Positions 10,733 to 22,359 of a stretch of DNA of 64,000 nucleotides are shown here, piece by piece; the stretch's first letter is position 1; every line of letters starts with the position of its first letter. Origin of the DNA: Trichobilharzia szidati (lineage: Eukaryota > Platyhelminthes > Trematoda > Strigeidida > Schistosomatidae). The stretch covers positions 89,844,020 to 89,908,019 of the forward strand of contig OX235272.1 in the NCBI GenBank assembly GCA_944472155.2, read 5' to 3'. The notes below the pieces were generated by a model that saw only the letters and a list, made by a program, of their open reading frames with translations, was not told the DNA's origin and did not search any database. A program made the translations under genes and the position numbers.

Positions 10733-11127
10733 GAAGATGTTGCACAGAAAATCGATAGAGCCTTCTCAATTAATCTATTCAGTTTAGAGGAAAACAATAA
10801 CATCTAAATCATCCGCTTGAGCTACGAATATTCACCAGCACATCTAAATTACCTCGTTCATCGAAGTTTGTGTAATAACTACCTAATTCATCCACTAGAT
10901 AACATTTAATATCAATTTCCACATTGCAGAGAAATGTCTGCATATTACAGACACGAAATTTTTCACTCAATTATTTCTGAATTCATAGCTGAATTATTTC
11001 AATCAGATGGTGCTGTATTGAGCTCATTAGAATTAAAGTATTTATTGAAATAATCAGATGTTTTTTCTAAAAAAGGTCTATAACTATTGAAGCCTGAGGA
11101 ATTTAGTTAGTATAAATATGTCACTAT
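10733..11127. other. No gene recognised
   Basis: AT-rich spacer between SINE-A and the first RTE copy. Nothing supported. Confidence 0.5.
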
Positions 11128-12295
11128 TTGGTGTTTAGTTATATTAGGCAATATCTTAAGGTCAAAAAGGAGAAAAGGATGAAGAACTCCCCCTGGAACA
11201 AGCTGGATTCAAGTAAGGCGAATCATGTACTGATCAAATTGCAACTCTACGCGTCGCCATCACAGAACAAAGCATACCTCAACTTCATCGTCTTCGGAAC
11301 GGCCTTCGACACCGTTCATCGAGAAGTAATTTGGAAACTGCCCCAACACTATGGCGTACAAAGACTAAGTCTTCATCAAAAGTGCCACGTGTCAGGTGAT
11401 CAACAACGGAAAACATAGCGAGGCGTTCAAAGTGAATATAGGCGTAAGACGAGGATGGCTACCTACTATCCGGTGATGATATTCTTAACTGTGGTGGACT
11501 GGATTATGTGTAAGACTGTACGTGGGGAGTGAGAATACAGGAATAGGTTGTACTGACCAATAAGAAGACTCTAGAAGACCTGAATTTCGCGTGTGGATGA
11601 TTGATGTCTCATGTCACACAAACTAGAAGACTTGTAGGCGAAAACCAACAAACTGGCTGAAGAAGCAGGCAGAGAAGACAGGATTCCAGGTGAACATAGA
11701 GAAGACGGAGGTGATGAAGATAGCCAACCAACAAAAAAACAACAACAAATATTCTGCACTCAGTCAGCATAAAGAGCAAGATATGGATTTCCAACACAAA
11801 TGTGAAGTCAGTCAGTCAGTCATTCTATATGGATCAGAAACTTGCACTGCGTGTCACAAAAAGCATTTCCAACAAGTTACGGACTTTTATCAACAGCTGC
11901 CTTCCTCGCTGGATCCATAGTGAAGATCAATTGGCCGGCCTGCGAGAAAGAATCAACAACAAGAAACTCTGGCTGGGAACGAACCAACAGGTGAGAGCCG
12001 GTCGCTCAACAAATACATATGAGAAAATGGAGATGGATCGGGCATACGAGCCGTCGAATGACACCGGCTGCACTACAGACCATCGATCTAGTGGAGTGCC
12101 AATGGGAAGTGACGAGTGTGTCGTCAGTGCGAGGGTGACATGGAGGAGATCGTGTGGCGTGGAGAGGATGAGAGATTATGGGCGATCATGGACCCAGTTG
12201 AAGAGGACGGCAGAAAATAGAGGAAAGTGGAGATGTGTTGTTGAAGTTATATGTTCACTTGGAAAACTAGGGAATAATAACAATAATAATCAAAA
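11128..12295 (+). mobile_element. RTE-clade LINE, decayed copy 1
   Basis: The frame at 11128-11418 carries a reverse-transcriptase-like stretch ending in FGTAFDTVHREVIWKL, the RT motif usually written F-x-x-A-F-D. About 11600-11710 encodes the linker LxxKTNKLAEEAG and VNIEKTEVMKI. A second frame (11802-12290) carries the family C-terminus: an SNKL-like step, W-x-R-R-S and RGKWRC. It ends in an AAT-rich tail. Multiple frameshifts make it non-functional. The catalytic YADD/FADD-type motif region is scrambled. Product in life: endonuclease and reverse transcriptase for target-primed copying. Confidence 0.85.
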
Positions 12296-12928
12296 GGAGA
12301 AATCTGAAGGCAGTCACTTGTCTCACTTATCTAGATAGCATCATTTTAACTATAGGCCACATGGATGAGGATGTCAAATCCAGGCAGAATCGAAAAGCAA
12401 AGTATACCTTCATCAATCTGAAATCAGTGGGAAAATGTGATACATTAAGCACAAAGAACAAAATTAGGATTTTCAACACTAACGTCAAGTTAGTTGGTGA
12501 TTCTGTATGGTTCAGCACCCAGACTAGAGTATTACAGGCGTTGGACTTTCATCAAAAGCTGCCTTCGCTCAATACTGTAGATCAGACGGCCAGAACGGAC
12601 TACCAACATGAAACTCTGGCGACGAACCAACCAAGCACGTATCGCCCAACAAATATGTCAAAGAAAAAGGAAATGGACCAGACACACACTGAGCAGACCG
12701 TTGGATAACATCACGTGCCAGACACCCCCTCTAGTGAAATCCGAGTGGGAAACGACGAGTTGGAGACGTAGATCTCTGGTTGACATGGGGAAGATCATTT
12801 GATGAGGTAACGAAGGCTTTTTGACAATCATGGAGCCAGGTGGGGAGGACTGAAGGGTGCAGGATTAAAAGCAAATATGTTGTTGTTGTTGTTGAAGTCC
12901 TATGGTCCACTAGAAATCCACAGGAATC
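12296..12928 (+). mobile_element. RTE-clade LINE, 5 prime truncated copy 2
   Basis: Begins where copy 1 ends. The frame at 12361-12708 has MDEDVKSRQNRKAKYTFINL and KNKIRIFNTNVKL, the post-RT segment shared with the copies at 25.7 and 54.4 kb. It ends in the 3 prime wording gtcctatggtccactagaaa. Either an independent insertion next to copy 1 or part of a tandem arrangement. The abrupt entry just after the AAT-rich tail favours insertion into that tail. Confidence 0.8.
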
Positions 12929-13735
12929 ATAATATCTTTACGCTATTCAGACATCAAAGTTTTGCCTATTTTAATTTGTTTCTTTATTGGCAATGTGACA
13001 TGATTTTAGAATTATATATCCAACAAACAATGAAATGTACCCTTCGTGTGTGTGTGTGTGACTGTGTGTATTAAACAACCGTCTCTTTGTCAATCAACTT
13101 AAGTTTGCCAATTTTTTATTTCATCTCCTTCTGATTGTGTTCGTGTGTGCGTGCCTACAAGCATTCTAGACGCATGTTTTAGTGTCGTTTAACAGTCCAT
13201 AGAAGTGTACGCTCCTATGCTGGCCTGTACACTTTTCTGCTTTTACACCAATGTAGTTACTATCAAAACAAGTGAAATTAAGCAGACATATCTACTTTGT
13301 CTTCAAACTGGTTATGATTCACTAGTTTAAAAGTTTTGCTTCAATGGAAGTCCAGTAATTCAAGTTTCATCCTACAAGGGATTCTTAAATGGTATTTGAG
13401 GTGAATTACAAAAGTCTAATGATTTAAAGTCTCGCCATTTCTCGTGCTGCCATTACTGATTATAGATTTGACATTTGTATATCCATAGAAAGTTTTATTT
13501 CCCACAAACTTTTTATAAACATTTCGAAAGACCACAGTAAAGTCAATTTAACGCTCTTCATTCTTACTTATGATGGTTTGAAGCATTAATTATTATTTGG
13601 ATAAATATACTAGAAAGTGTGATGTCCTTTTCAAATTATATCATACAAAGTATCGTAGTTGTAAGCGACACATACTGTGGGAAAAATTCGAGTGGCCATA
13701 TTACTGCTGGGTTCATTACTAATATAGACTCTATT
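12929..13735. other. No gene recognised; TG microsatellite
   Basis: AT-rich with TG repeats near 13044-13070 and 13138-13150. No supported gene. Confidence 0.5.
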
Positions 13736-14075
13736 TTTAAGTGGTTGGAGGCAACTGGAAGGAAGTCTAGCCTGACTAAGGTTTCGTGCTCATTAGCATC
13801 CATCAGTCAGCAGGGTGTATCTGAAACCCTGAAGGAATTCATATCCCTTCTGAGATTCGAACCCGGATCACACAGTACTGCATTCAGAGAGGTTACCATT
13901 GAGATCTTTGGACTCGCAACTGATCCCCTGTTCGACTGTATCGGATACTTTGAATTGACACTAGCTAGTGTGAGGTGTTTAGTCCTTTGTTTGGTGCCTT
14001 CAACTACCTAATGACGACAGTTCAGAGTGCACTGTGATGGCGAGCCACCTAGAATGTTGGCCACACTGAACACTC
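13736..14075 (-). repeat. T repeat copy 1
   Basis: Dispersed repeat also present at 20.5, 20.8, 47.6 and 62.0 kb. On the minus strand it has a tRNA-like appearance: a gtggtaac-type block and a ggttcgaatctcag-like B box, seen on the plus strand as ctgagattcgaacccgg. The 130-residue plus-strand frame at 13619-14011 is caused by this repeat, because the LLRFEP peptide recurs in the copy at 47.6 kb. It is not a gene. Confidence 0.7.
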
Positions 14076-14080
14076 CAGTT

Positions 14081-14312
14081 TGTTTTATTCCTATGCCTTT
14101 CAATGGAACATAGGAGATGCATTGTTGAAGCCCTTGAAGCTTGAATTCTAAAGTTTCAGTAGAAGCAGTGTACTCTTATGGGGTGAGGTTGGTAGCCTCA
14201 CGAATAACCTTCCCGCTTTACTGGACTTTCGATTGGCTAAGCGAGATATGGTAAAATACACCGGTTGGGAATCGAACCCCGGTGCATTCTACGACAGAAT
14301 CATCAACGCATT
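14081..14312 (-). repeat. SINE-A, old diverged copy
   Basis: Minus-strand SINE-A next to or inserted in the T repeat. Tail complement (caatggaacatagg), a partial duplication of the gcttgaag block, body (ggggtgaggttggtagcctcacg), and B-box complement (atcgaaccccgg, about 14271). Confidence 0.7.
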
Positions 14313-14314
14313 AT

Positions 14315-15177
14315 AGACTCACTTCACCTACAATTCTATACAGAAATTGTGTAGGTCGTGAATTTCTCCCTTCCGTTGTATTTTTGTCAGTGGAGTTTAA
14401 GTTTATACTGCCTGAAATGATTGCACTGTTCCTATAGCCTTTAACGTTAGGAGTCAACTACACTTGCTACTGAAGGGGGACGAAATTAGCAAAACATTTT
14501 CATATTTCATTTTATTATTCATAGCTTATTATGTAACATTATCTGTCTAGAAATTTCAAGGCCAATCTCCTCGTTTACATAAAATATGTCTATTAGAACT
14601 ACAACAATCTTTAATTTAAGGAAACTTGTGTAATCATCGTCTTAAATAAAAAAAACTGTGTGGTCTTCAAATGTACTATACAGAGTGCATGGACAAAAAT
14701 AATTGATAAAAAAATATAATTTTCCCGTTGAATTAACGCTATATGATTCATGATGATCTTAAGCAGTCATATATATTTATTTAAAATAGATAAAGTCACC
14801 GATAGATAGATACTATAGGCAGGTACTAAGTAGCAAAGTATGAATGCAATACACTGATCTGTTCCACCGACGAAAGAACGTTACGTCATTATATAATCAT
14901 TAAAAACAACTTTCATGCCGTCCTACATAAACTTGACCTCTAGTCAGACTTCATTTCCACACAGTCAATAAACTAGCAGGCTAGTCTTCCTTCAGAAGGA
15001 ATCAACTACTATTGAAAAAAGGGATCCCTTCGAGAAGTTCCATTGAGCAGATGTTTCCATTTATTCACTACTCCTTTAATATTTATGTGAATATATATCT
15101 TTACATACAAACACATATAAGCATAAGAAAATCTAGTGATAAATGACTACATTACCACTTTTTCATTCATTACGATT
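14315..15177. other. No gene recognised
   Basis: AT-rich spacer. No supported features. Confidence 0.5.
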
Positions 15178-15560
15178 TTCAAATGTTGGTTTGTAGAGAT
15201 GTGATTGGTCACAGGTTTGATGACGAGCTGACGTCAGTTAGCTACTTCGTCCCAGTTTGAGACTCTTCAGCACTACACATCCACCGAAGGTTGGAACCTA
15301 GGACCTTCTAATTACACGTTGAGCTCTTGTAGCATTCAGTCCCTGGGACCCTATCCATCGGTCCATGAATTCCAACTTCTGCCTATTTGCGATATATATT
15401 AGCGCAACCACTAGACAATGTTATAGGCGAGTAACTGTTCGTTTACCTGACTTGATGGACCCAGCTGCTTACGACTTCTCACTAGAACTCCAGGTAACTT
15501 TCTGCATCGAGTTATCAAATGCTGGTTTACGGAGATTTGATTGGTTACAAAGATTCGGTA
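15178..15560 (-). repeat. HH-FB unit, minus copy plus next-unit start
   Basis: The outer end (gttggtttgtagagatgtgattgg) is followed by a ribozyme complement with an internal deletion (ctacttcgtcccagtttgagactcttcag). The tRNA-like block and head segment follow, ending near 15505. Then gctggtttacggagatttgattgg (about 15520) restarts the same outer end, so this is the junction of a tandem pair. Confidence 0.7.
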
Positions 15561-15564
15561 AATT

Positions 15565-16540
15565 AATGCATGCTAAGATTATTTCAAATTAATCCAATAT
15601 TTCTTTCTATTACGCTTTGCTTATCAAACTACCTGAAGAATATCAGATTAATCCATTTGATAAATGAACTTTAGTGGATATTCTATATATAAACCAAAAG
15701 TAAATAAATTAAAAGTGGTATTTCACATTTTGTGATAAACATCTGTAACAATTACTTACATGTTAGAAAAAAAAACGTTTTTCCCAAAGTGAATGTGATC
15801 ATATTCTGCCTTCCTTATGTTTATATTTATATACGAAATCGGAACTATTATAGCGAACAGCATGTTGGTTAATGCGTTGCAGCATTATCTGATTCAATGC
15901 AATTTGAAGATTCAATGGCTTTGAATTTTGGACAGTTTTTTTTTAAATGTAATATATTTCGTAAATGTTTATAAATCAGATTAATTCCCCTTAACAGTTT
16001 CCAACTGACTATAACTGGGTTATCTACCTGTGTTATCATCACTGTTACAAGTAACTAACATGAGGCATGTATTAAAGACTTTTAAACAAATTAAGCCCTT
16101 TTAGATTTGCATAACATGCTTGACAAGTCTAGCAGTAATATGGAAGTTGATATCTGTTGGCTCTGAGCAGCGTAGTCAGTCGGTGTCTTCGTAAGTTGTA
16201 CGTGTCAACACAAACTCTGCCTCACAAACGCTTTCAGTTGTTTGACCACTCTTAACTCTCATTTCCACTAGTATTCACTAAGTTTTGATCCTTCCCGCTT
16301 AACTTTATAAAGTCAGAGATACGTGTTGGAGGGAACTAGGTAGATTGAATCTGTAAGAGATGACATAATTAGGTTTTGCGTCCGTTTTGAGTTAAAATAA
16401 CATGAATTTTTCTCGTAAATTGAGGAAGATTGTATACGGAAATATTTTCCACTGGGAACATTCTCTCCAATTACTTCTTCGGCATAAAATGCTCGGCGAA
16501 GACAACTGCTTCATACTCTGAAACCTTACTACACCATCCC
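15565..16540. other. No gene recognised
   Basis: AT-rich spacer with no supported gene. Confidence 0.45.
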
Positions 16541-16544
16541 ATTG

Positions 16545-16795
16545 CAATGCAAAATAAAATATGCATGTTATTTTCAGTTTGAAGCTCATGCAAAATTCAA
16601 GGTAGATCACGATGTGACACCAATTAGAGAACTTAATTTTGCCTTACGAGTTCGTCTTCTACACACAGCTGAAGCAATAGGAATCCACTTGAAGAAGCCA
16701 AACCTGTGTGTTCAGAAGAAATTTGTACAGCCACTCTCCTTACCTTGGCCATCGTTACATGAATGTATAAACCGGACTACTCCGCCCCCTCCTCC
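16545..16795 (+). mobile_element. Penelope-like element, endonuclease C-terminal fragment
   Basis: In-frame stretch whose end reads LCVQKKFVQPLSLPWPS, preceded by ELN-x-x-LRVRLLHTAEAIGI. The same wording (AEALxIRKLN, LCVQKKYVQSLSLA) occurs at 39.1 kb downstream of a CSCGAEYIGRT motif, which places both in the GIY-YIG region of a Penelope-like polyprotein. About 70 residues survive without a stop. The reverse transcriptase is absent. Confidence 0.65.
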
Positions 16796-16799
16796 TAAA

Positions 16800-17915
16800 T
16801 CTTCAAAAATTGTAATTTTCCAAATTATTTTATTATTTTTCTGACCACTTCATCCTTAGTTACAAGTTATCATTGTCCAAATCGTTTTATTTTCTTTAAC
16901 AGTCTGTTACGTAATCAACCTGCGCACACGCTTATTCCTTAATTACTCTTCATTTTTCCAAAATTATGCATTGCGCAATCCATGTGTTGCAACCATTTCT
17001 ACCTTTTAATTGTGTGTATTAATTTTCTTCGTTAATTATGACCCCTTTGACATGTTGATACTGACTAATTATTGTAAACAAAAATATCAGTGCCACTTTA
17101 TTGGTAAATTGTTGTGTATTGTAATAAAAATGCTATATATATTAGAGTAGAGCCAGAGATGAGGATCTAATTGAAAAGTAAATATTTCTTCACTCAATTC
17201 TTCTGCTTTCTAACTCCCTAAATGGGGATATTTTTCTATATTGAAATTAGAGAACTACTGATAACCAAGGCGAACTGGACATTTATTTTGTCGTAATCTT
17301 CTAACGAAACCAATGTATTGTATATATATATAAATATGAATATAATCGATTTTTATAAAATTTTGGCAGCTTATCCACAGAGGAAAAAAACTGAACTTAT
17401 TTTAAAATGATTTCCCATTATTACTAACTAAATGGAATTAAAAATTTCGTAAACATTTCCTTCATTTTTAGAGTGAGGGAGAGCGGAAAAAAGTGTTTTT
17501 TTCCTCGTTTCGGTTAATGAGGTTAATATAAATGTACATGAATCCATTTATACACATACATATACATAAGGTGTATATGCAGACTTTATTTAATACAGAC
17601 GAACAGTTTTTTAACGCGTCATTTCACATCTATATATATGCCTACAACCATGAGTTTCTTTCTCTCTCTCTTTTTTTTTATCTGAAATGTCATCAAAAAT
17701 GATTGGCATATTTGTGTAAGCTGAGTTCTTGTATAAATAAAGTGAAAGTGATGCGTTTTTATGCGTAATTTTAAATGAGTTAGGAATGTGTAAAGTGTGT
17801 TTAGGTGTGTTTGAGTGTGTGTGTGTGTCTATGTGCATGTGCGTGTCAGATCAGGCACTACTACCTAGCAATATAGAGCACATACACACACATCTATGCC
17901 TTTTAGTAAGACCAT
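16800..17915. other. No gene recognised; one HH-FB scrap, TG and TA microsatellites
   Basis: AT-rich. About 17235-17305 resembles a minus-strand HH-FB end with a broken ribozyme (attagagaactactg, tattttgtcgtaatc). A TA run lies near 17325, and TG/GT-rich sequence at 17790-17845 has a shadow minus-strand frame rich in His and Thr. Confidence 0.45.
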
Positions 17916-17919
17916 AGAT

Positions 17920-18620
17920 CTTAATGTTGCTAGGAGGCATGGCATGAGATATGGCCATAGAAAGTAGGAGATTCGAAAAGGTTAGTTGCCTTTGTTCATA
18001 GGTGTCTGCATTCTATCTCCCGTATGAAATGGTATAATATAGTGAGCAATATTTGAGGTTGGGTGCGTTGGTGGCACAGAGGTAGGATGCTCGCCGACCA
18101 CGCATGTGGTCCGGGGTTCGATCCCCTGCCGACGCACTCCTTTACCTCACTAAGCCAGTAATATGAGAGGGGAGGTTGAGCATAAGGCTAGCAAACCCAT
18201 CCCGTGAAAATAAACACCACTGCTACAGAAACTTCAAGCCTCTAGCTTGAAGCCCTGTGTTCCACTGAGAACGTAAAGGAATAAAAACATTGGAGGTTAG
18301 GCATATAGAATTAGGTAAAGAGGGTACGTCTGTCGATGTGGTTGTGAAACTGTCTTTTGAGATGGCTAGGACACGTGTTAAATATCCCAAGCCGCCTCCT
18401 TCAATCGACGAGTAAAGTTAGTTGACATAGAATCCGGTCAGTAAATAGTCAGGGATGATCATATCAAAATCTGGGATCAGTCCATGGAATCTTTGACAGT
18501 TAGTTTAACCCACGTAGGGAGGTGTAAGGTACCCGGTTGGGGTCCTCAGGATGTTAAGAACCAATAGCTGGAAACCATTGCTGATATGGATCAAAATCAT
18601 TCTTAGTGGCGCAGTTTTTC
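17920..18620 (+). mobile_element. LINE-X 3 prime end with nested SINE
   Basis: Downstream of the nested SINE (after 18292) the plus strand encodes broken pieces typical of a LINE C-terminal tail: LRRWLGHVL, then a segment ending in an SLTHVGR-like phrase, W-G-x-Q-D and W-x-E-T-I-A-D-M. The upstream part (17920-18060) is probably the same element. A second copy lies on the minus strand at 26.33-26.79 kb. Clade not determined. Confidence 0.6.
18064..18292 (+). repeat. SINE-A, full length
   Basis: tRNA-like head with A box (ggtggcacagaggtagg) and a good B box (ggggttcgatcccc), body, and the tail atgttccac-type sequence ending aaaggaataaaaa. Possible target duplication: ttgaggtt before and ttggaggtt after. 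It lies within LINE-X, so it is younger than that copy. Confidence 0.85.
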
Positions 18621-18624
18621 CACT

Positions 18625-19135
18625 TTATTTTGGTCCCCAATATAAATCAAACCCTAATGGTTTTCCATGCTATTATCCTTTCTCCCGTACATTTCTGCTT
18701 ATTGTATCCCTTTAAAATCCCTTTTCCCCTATTCTGTCTACCAAATTTGTGTGATTAACGGAGTGTGGTAATTTGGACTACCGCACTTCTGTGCAAAATT
18801 CCATGTTGAAACTCGTTCAGTCAATTAGGAGACTTGATGTGGGTACTCAGAATAGAATTAAGAATACCAACGACGGGATTAAATGAAGCGGCTACACATT
18901 GAAACTTTACTTGAAAATTTATGAAGTTTACTGTGAACTATGTAGCACTTTGCTTTTACTGCTGAATATGAATGTTTCGCCATTCACAGTTGGATTACAT
19001 TGCTGTAAGTTTCTCAGTCTGGGTACATGCGTCATGCAACATGTTTTTCTCATAAGCCCACCAGAGTGTCCCTTTTTATCGTAAGGATCAGACCAAATAC
19101 TACTCTTTGTTTTAAATTCACTTTTCAATTCCTGT
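18625..19135. other. No gene recognised
   Basis: Probable continuation of LINE-X 3 prime sequence or unique DNA; not resolved. Small overlapping frames on both strands are unsupported. Confidence 0.4.
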
Positions 19136-19139
19136 TGAT

Positions 19140-19440
19140 TGATTGGACCGAGATGTTCAGCCTCTGTTGACATGTCGGCCCCTAGTACGGACACTTCAGT
19201 AATGTCTGTGGATTAAATTGAAGTAGTCAGGTGGATGGTGACTAACAGTGGAATCAAAGATGTGCATTTCGTCCTGTTCGGGACTCGTCAGCTAGTGGAT
19301 GTGCCTGTATTTCCCCCAGTGAGTGATGGTGTTTCCACTGAGGCTGGAACCCAATACCTATCATTTGAAACGCTTAACCTTCGGAGCACTGTGGATCCCA
19401 CTGCTAGTCACCATGCACCGGACTACTTCAAAATGTTGCT
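19140..19440 (-). repeat. Sm-alpha-like hammerhead repeat, fold-back copy
   Basis: Minus-strand unit whose tail (ccgagatgttcagcc, gacatgtcggcccc) lies at the left, then the ribozyme complement, then a tRNA-like region with a B-box relic (gaggctggaaccc). At about 19396 the sequence turns to the plus strand (atcccactgctagtcacc), giving mirrored ends with gtggatggtgactaacagtgg at 19231. The family resemblance is to the schistosome satellite known to encode active hammerheads. Confidence 0.75.
19246..19298 (-). ncRNA. Hammerhead ribozyme, best preserved Sm-alpha type
   Basis: Read on the minus strand: CTGACGA core, stem II GTCC-CGAACA-GGAC with perfect pairing, GAAA, short stem III (TGCACA), then ATC followed by stem I. 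All core nucleotides match the hammerhead consensus CUGANGA, GAAA and UH. Predicted cleavage is between plus-strand positions 19258 and 19259. Stem I next to the cleavage site has one mismatch and one wobble in the first four pairs, so activity is plausible but weak. Confidence 0.75.
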
Positions 19441-19444
19441 GTGT

Positions 19445-20314
19445 ATTCAATAACTGAATAACCCTAGATTGTATGCTCATTGTTTGTTTGAGTCACGTGA
19501 AACGGCTGTGTGGTGCGTTGTAGTTTCATGAGACAAGATTCAAGTTGCCACTCATGAGCGATCATTTATCATGTAGCAGTCTCATTCTTGCTCATACTTA
19601 ACAAAATGCTACATTTGCATTTTCTGAAAAATGCACGTAGACTTTTCATCACTAAGTACAAAGTCAGTAAAAGTACGACTCAGACAATGTCATTGTGAGT
19701 AAATTCCCATAGGGTTAGGTGTGGTGTACATGATTCATAGGAATGATTTATCACAAATGAATATTTTACTATTCTCATTATATTAACAAAAAGATTCACA
19801 ATTCATAAAACTTATCATTCACGTCAGGAAATTATTTCGAATTTGTCCGACTTTTTGGATATCACAAGGGACTTTTTTTCCAACCTTATAACAACACCTA
19901 TTCCTTTCATCAAGACTGCATACATTTGTACACTTCACTTGCATACACCTGAATTGTAGGCTGACAAGAAAAGCACACACACTGAAACGTGCCATAATTA
20001 ATTTATTTGTAGTCAGAGACATTCACACTACTTGAATAAATATTACTGTCCTACATCGACCTAAATTTAGACAAAATATATATAGAAAAATCAGTGGCTT
20101 AGTCGTCTAACTCTCTTTCCCTGGAACAAATAATAAAATGTTACTAGTTTGTAAAAGTGTTTTGACAAGTTTTCGAAGATATTTTTTTATTCTTTGTGTA
20201 TTTAATTAAGTAAATATGCTGGTACATGCATTTATACACTATGCTGTCAAAAAACACTATATATATATATATATTAACGATACCTAAAGATTAACTTGAT
20301 ATCATTTTGATGAT
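19445..20314. other. No gene recognised; TA microsatellite
   Basis: AT-rich with a TA run at about 20256-20274. The small minus-strand frame at 19819-20022 has a cysteine-rich middle but no recognised domain, and I do not call it a gene. Confidence 0.45.
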
Positions 20315-20440
20315 GATGGCTAGCAATAAAATCCAGAAAACGTATTTCGTCCCAAATAAGACTAATTAACTTGATGTAACTGCATTCCTCAGTGAGCGAT
20401 GGTGTTCCCACTTAATCTGAACAACTTGGGTATACCCACT
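20315..20440 (-). repeat. Sm-alpha-like repeat, decayed
   Basis: Shows the ribozyme complement tatttcgtcccaaataagact followed by gtgagcgatggtgttccc, in the order seen at 19.25-19.35 kb. The CTGA half of the core is lost. Confidence 0.6.
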
Positions 20441-20469
20441 GTTCTCCCCTAATAAGGGATTTCAATATA

Positions 20470-20735
20470 CTCTACAGAATTATCGAGCATATTAGGTGTT
20501 TGGTGGTAATCGGAAGAAAGCCTTGGACCTAGGTGTTGTGCATGTTGTCATTACTGGGGTAAAGTGTAACTGCAATCCAGAAGGAATTCATCTCCCTTCT
20601 GAGATTCAAACCCATGTCACTCAGCGCCGCAGTCAGAGATGTAACCAATGAGCTATTCACGCTCGCGGTTGACCTCATATAGGACTGTATTGGGCACGCT
20701 GAATGGACACCAACCACGGTCATAAGTCTAGTTTA
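20470..20735 (-). repeat. T repeat copy 2
   Basis: Same wording as the copy at 47.56 kb: aagccttggacctaggt, gaaggaattcatctccc, tgagattcaaaccc, cagtcagagatgtaacc and ggactgtattggg. It abuts an inverted third copy. Confidence 0.75.
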
Positions 20736-20738
20736 TTG

Positions 20739-21098
20739 TTTTGGTGTAGACTGAATTCTATCAGTCAAATTTGCAATCTAGCCGCCAAGATGGGTGACTC
20801 ACCATCACGGTACACTCAGGATTGTTGTTATAAGATGGTTGCTCAGTGGTAACGAATCGGACTGCAGCACTGGGTAGGTAATACGGCTTCGAATCTCAAA
20901 GGGGATATGAGTTCCTTCAAGATTACAGATACGCCTTGCTGACGAGTGCCAGCTAACACGAAATCTAGATCCAGGACTTCCTTCCAATTGCTTCCAGCTA
21001 TCTAATAACTACAATTCAAAGTGCACCGAGATTGCGAGCCATCTAGAATGATGGCCGCATTACAAATTCGACTGATGGAATTCAGTCTACACCAAAAC
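20739..21098 (+). repeat. T repeat copy 3 with inverted terminal arms
   Basis: The core (20833-20998) is the T repeat on the plus strand with an A-box-like ggttgctcagtggtaacg and a B-box-like cttcgaatctcaaa. It is flanked by imperfect inverted arms: 20739-20832 (starting ttttggtgtagactgaattc) and 20999-21098 (ending gaattcagtctacaccaaaac). This gives a fold-back element of about 360 bp. No protein is encoded. Confidence 0.75.
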
Positions 21099-21109
21099 AT
21101 AGGACTAGA

Positions 21110-21890
21110 TGTAAAACACTAGTTAGTGTTTAGTCAAAGTATTACCAAGTGTAGAGCACAAGTGACCCACTTTGATTACCTTGGTAAAGCGGTTAACTGA
21201 CCTCAAATTATTAATGATAATTATAGAACATAATTTAAGGAAATACACATATTCGGTAATTTCTCATCAGACTTTACAATTTCATAATGAAATCATTATC
21301 ATAGACATTTGAAACCAATGTGGTTAATAGCATTAAAGTTCAGGCATATAAATCATTGGATGATACTCGAGATGATGATGATAATAGTAATAACAATAAC
21401 AAGGAAAAATTCATTCAAGTGTTCACATAATCTAAACAGTCAGTTGTCGTGAATGTGTAAGTAGAATGTGTAGACCTGAAGGAGTAGAGGGGAAAATAAG
21501 TATTGTCTCATACCAATTGGATAATAGAATGGTTGATTATATAATAAATTATAAAACTAAGACTGAAATATGCAACCATACAACAACACATTGACAATAA
21601 AGAAAAAGTTAACAGTGCAAATAAAAATAATATTTACGATTATCCGGTGTCACTGGAAGAGATATTACTATTCTAGGTTGGGAGTGAAGTTCATAGAAGG
21701 CAGAAGAACTGAACAAACCTTTTCTGGACCCATAGATTGGGTTGAAAATTTTTTAAGGCAACTAGCCCAACTTTGCTTAGCAATCCAAGGCGTGTCACCT
21801 AGGTGGGCAAATATAGAATTCATGATTGAATTTACGATTCCTTTTCCTAAATTTATTGATAAAATCTAATTAAAAATAACGTATTCTGAT
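21110..21890. other. No gene recognised
   Basis: AT-rich. A 99-residue plus-strand frame (21570-21869) contains a C-terminal segment with LAIQGVSPRWANIEF. I do not recognise it, it has no close repeat in this window, and I cannot support a gene without a homology search. Confidence 0.4.
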
Positions 21891-21894
21891 AAAT

Positions 21895-22355
21895 GCTTAG
21901 TTAGCTACAGGATTTCATCGTGAGATGACATCGTTTAGAGAACCAATGGAAAAACTGGGAGTAGTGGACAGCTGCTTCGTCCTAATTTGGGACTCTTCAG
22001 GTAGGTAGTTACATGGGGTTCTAGTGAGAAGTCGTGACCATTAGGGTGCAGGTAGGTTGGGTGTGAGGACAAATACTCGCTAGCGGTTTCACTATGTCAT
22101 AAATGTTAGAACTAATGGGCTGGCCACTGAATCGTGTCCCAGTGGATTAATGGTCTACGAGCTTGCTAGCCTTGTAACCAGAAGGTCCTTGGTTCGAACC
22201 CCAGCCCGGTAGGTGAGTACTTCTGAAGAGTTCTGAACTAGGACGAAGCAGCTGCCCAGTACTCCCTGCAGGTTTTCCAATGGTTCTCTGACTGATATCA
22301 GCTCATGATGAAATCCTGTAACTAATTAATCAAATCCCTACAAACCAATACTTGA
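21895..22355. repeat. HH-FB fold-back element
   Basis: The minus part (21900-21998) stops inside the ribozyme complement (actcttcag) and joins to a plus part at gtaggtagttacatgggg. The plus part runs through the tRNA-like block, B box (ggttcgaaccccag) and ribozyme (ctgaagagttctgaactaggacgaag). Both halves carry the same rare variant, GAAG in place of GAAA, so they probably derive from one copy. Confidence 0.8.
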
Positions 22356-22359
22356 AAAT

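Noticed and set aside
13619..14011. 130-residue open frame as a gene
   Set aside because: Its central peptide (LLRFEP region) recurs in the T repeat at 47.6 kb and, at DNA level, at 20.5 kb; it is repeat-derived.
21570..21869. 99-residue frame as a host exon
   Set aside because: No recognised domain, no splice context, and AT-rich composition. It is not clearly repeat-derived, so a protein homology search would be the decisive test.
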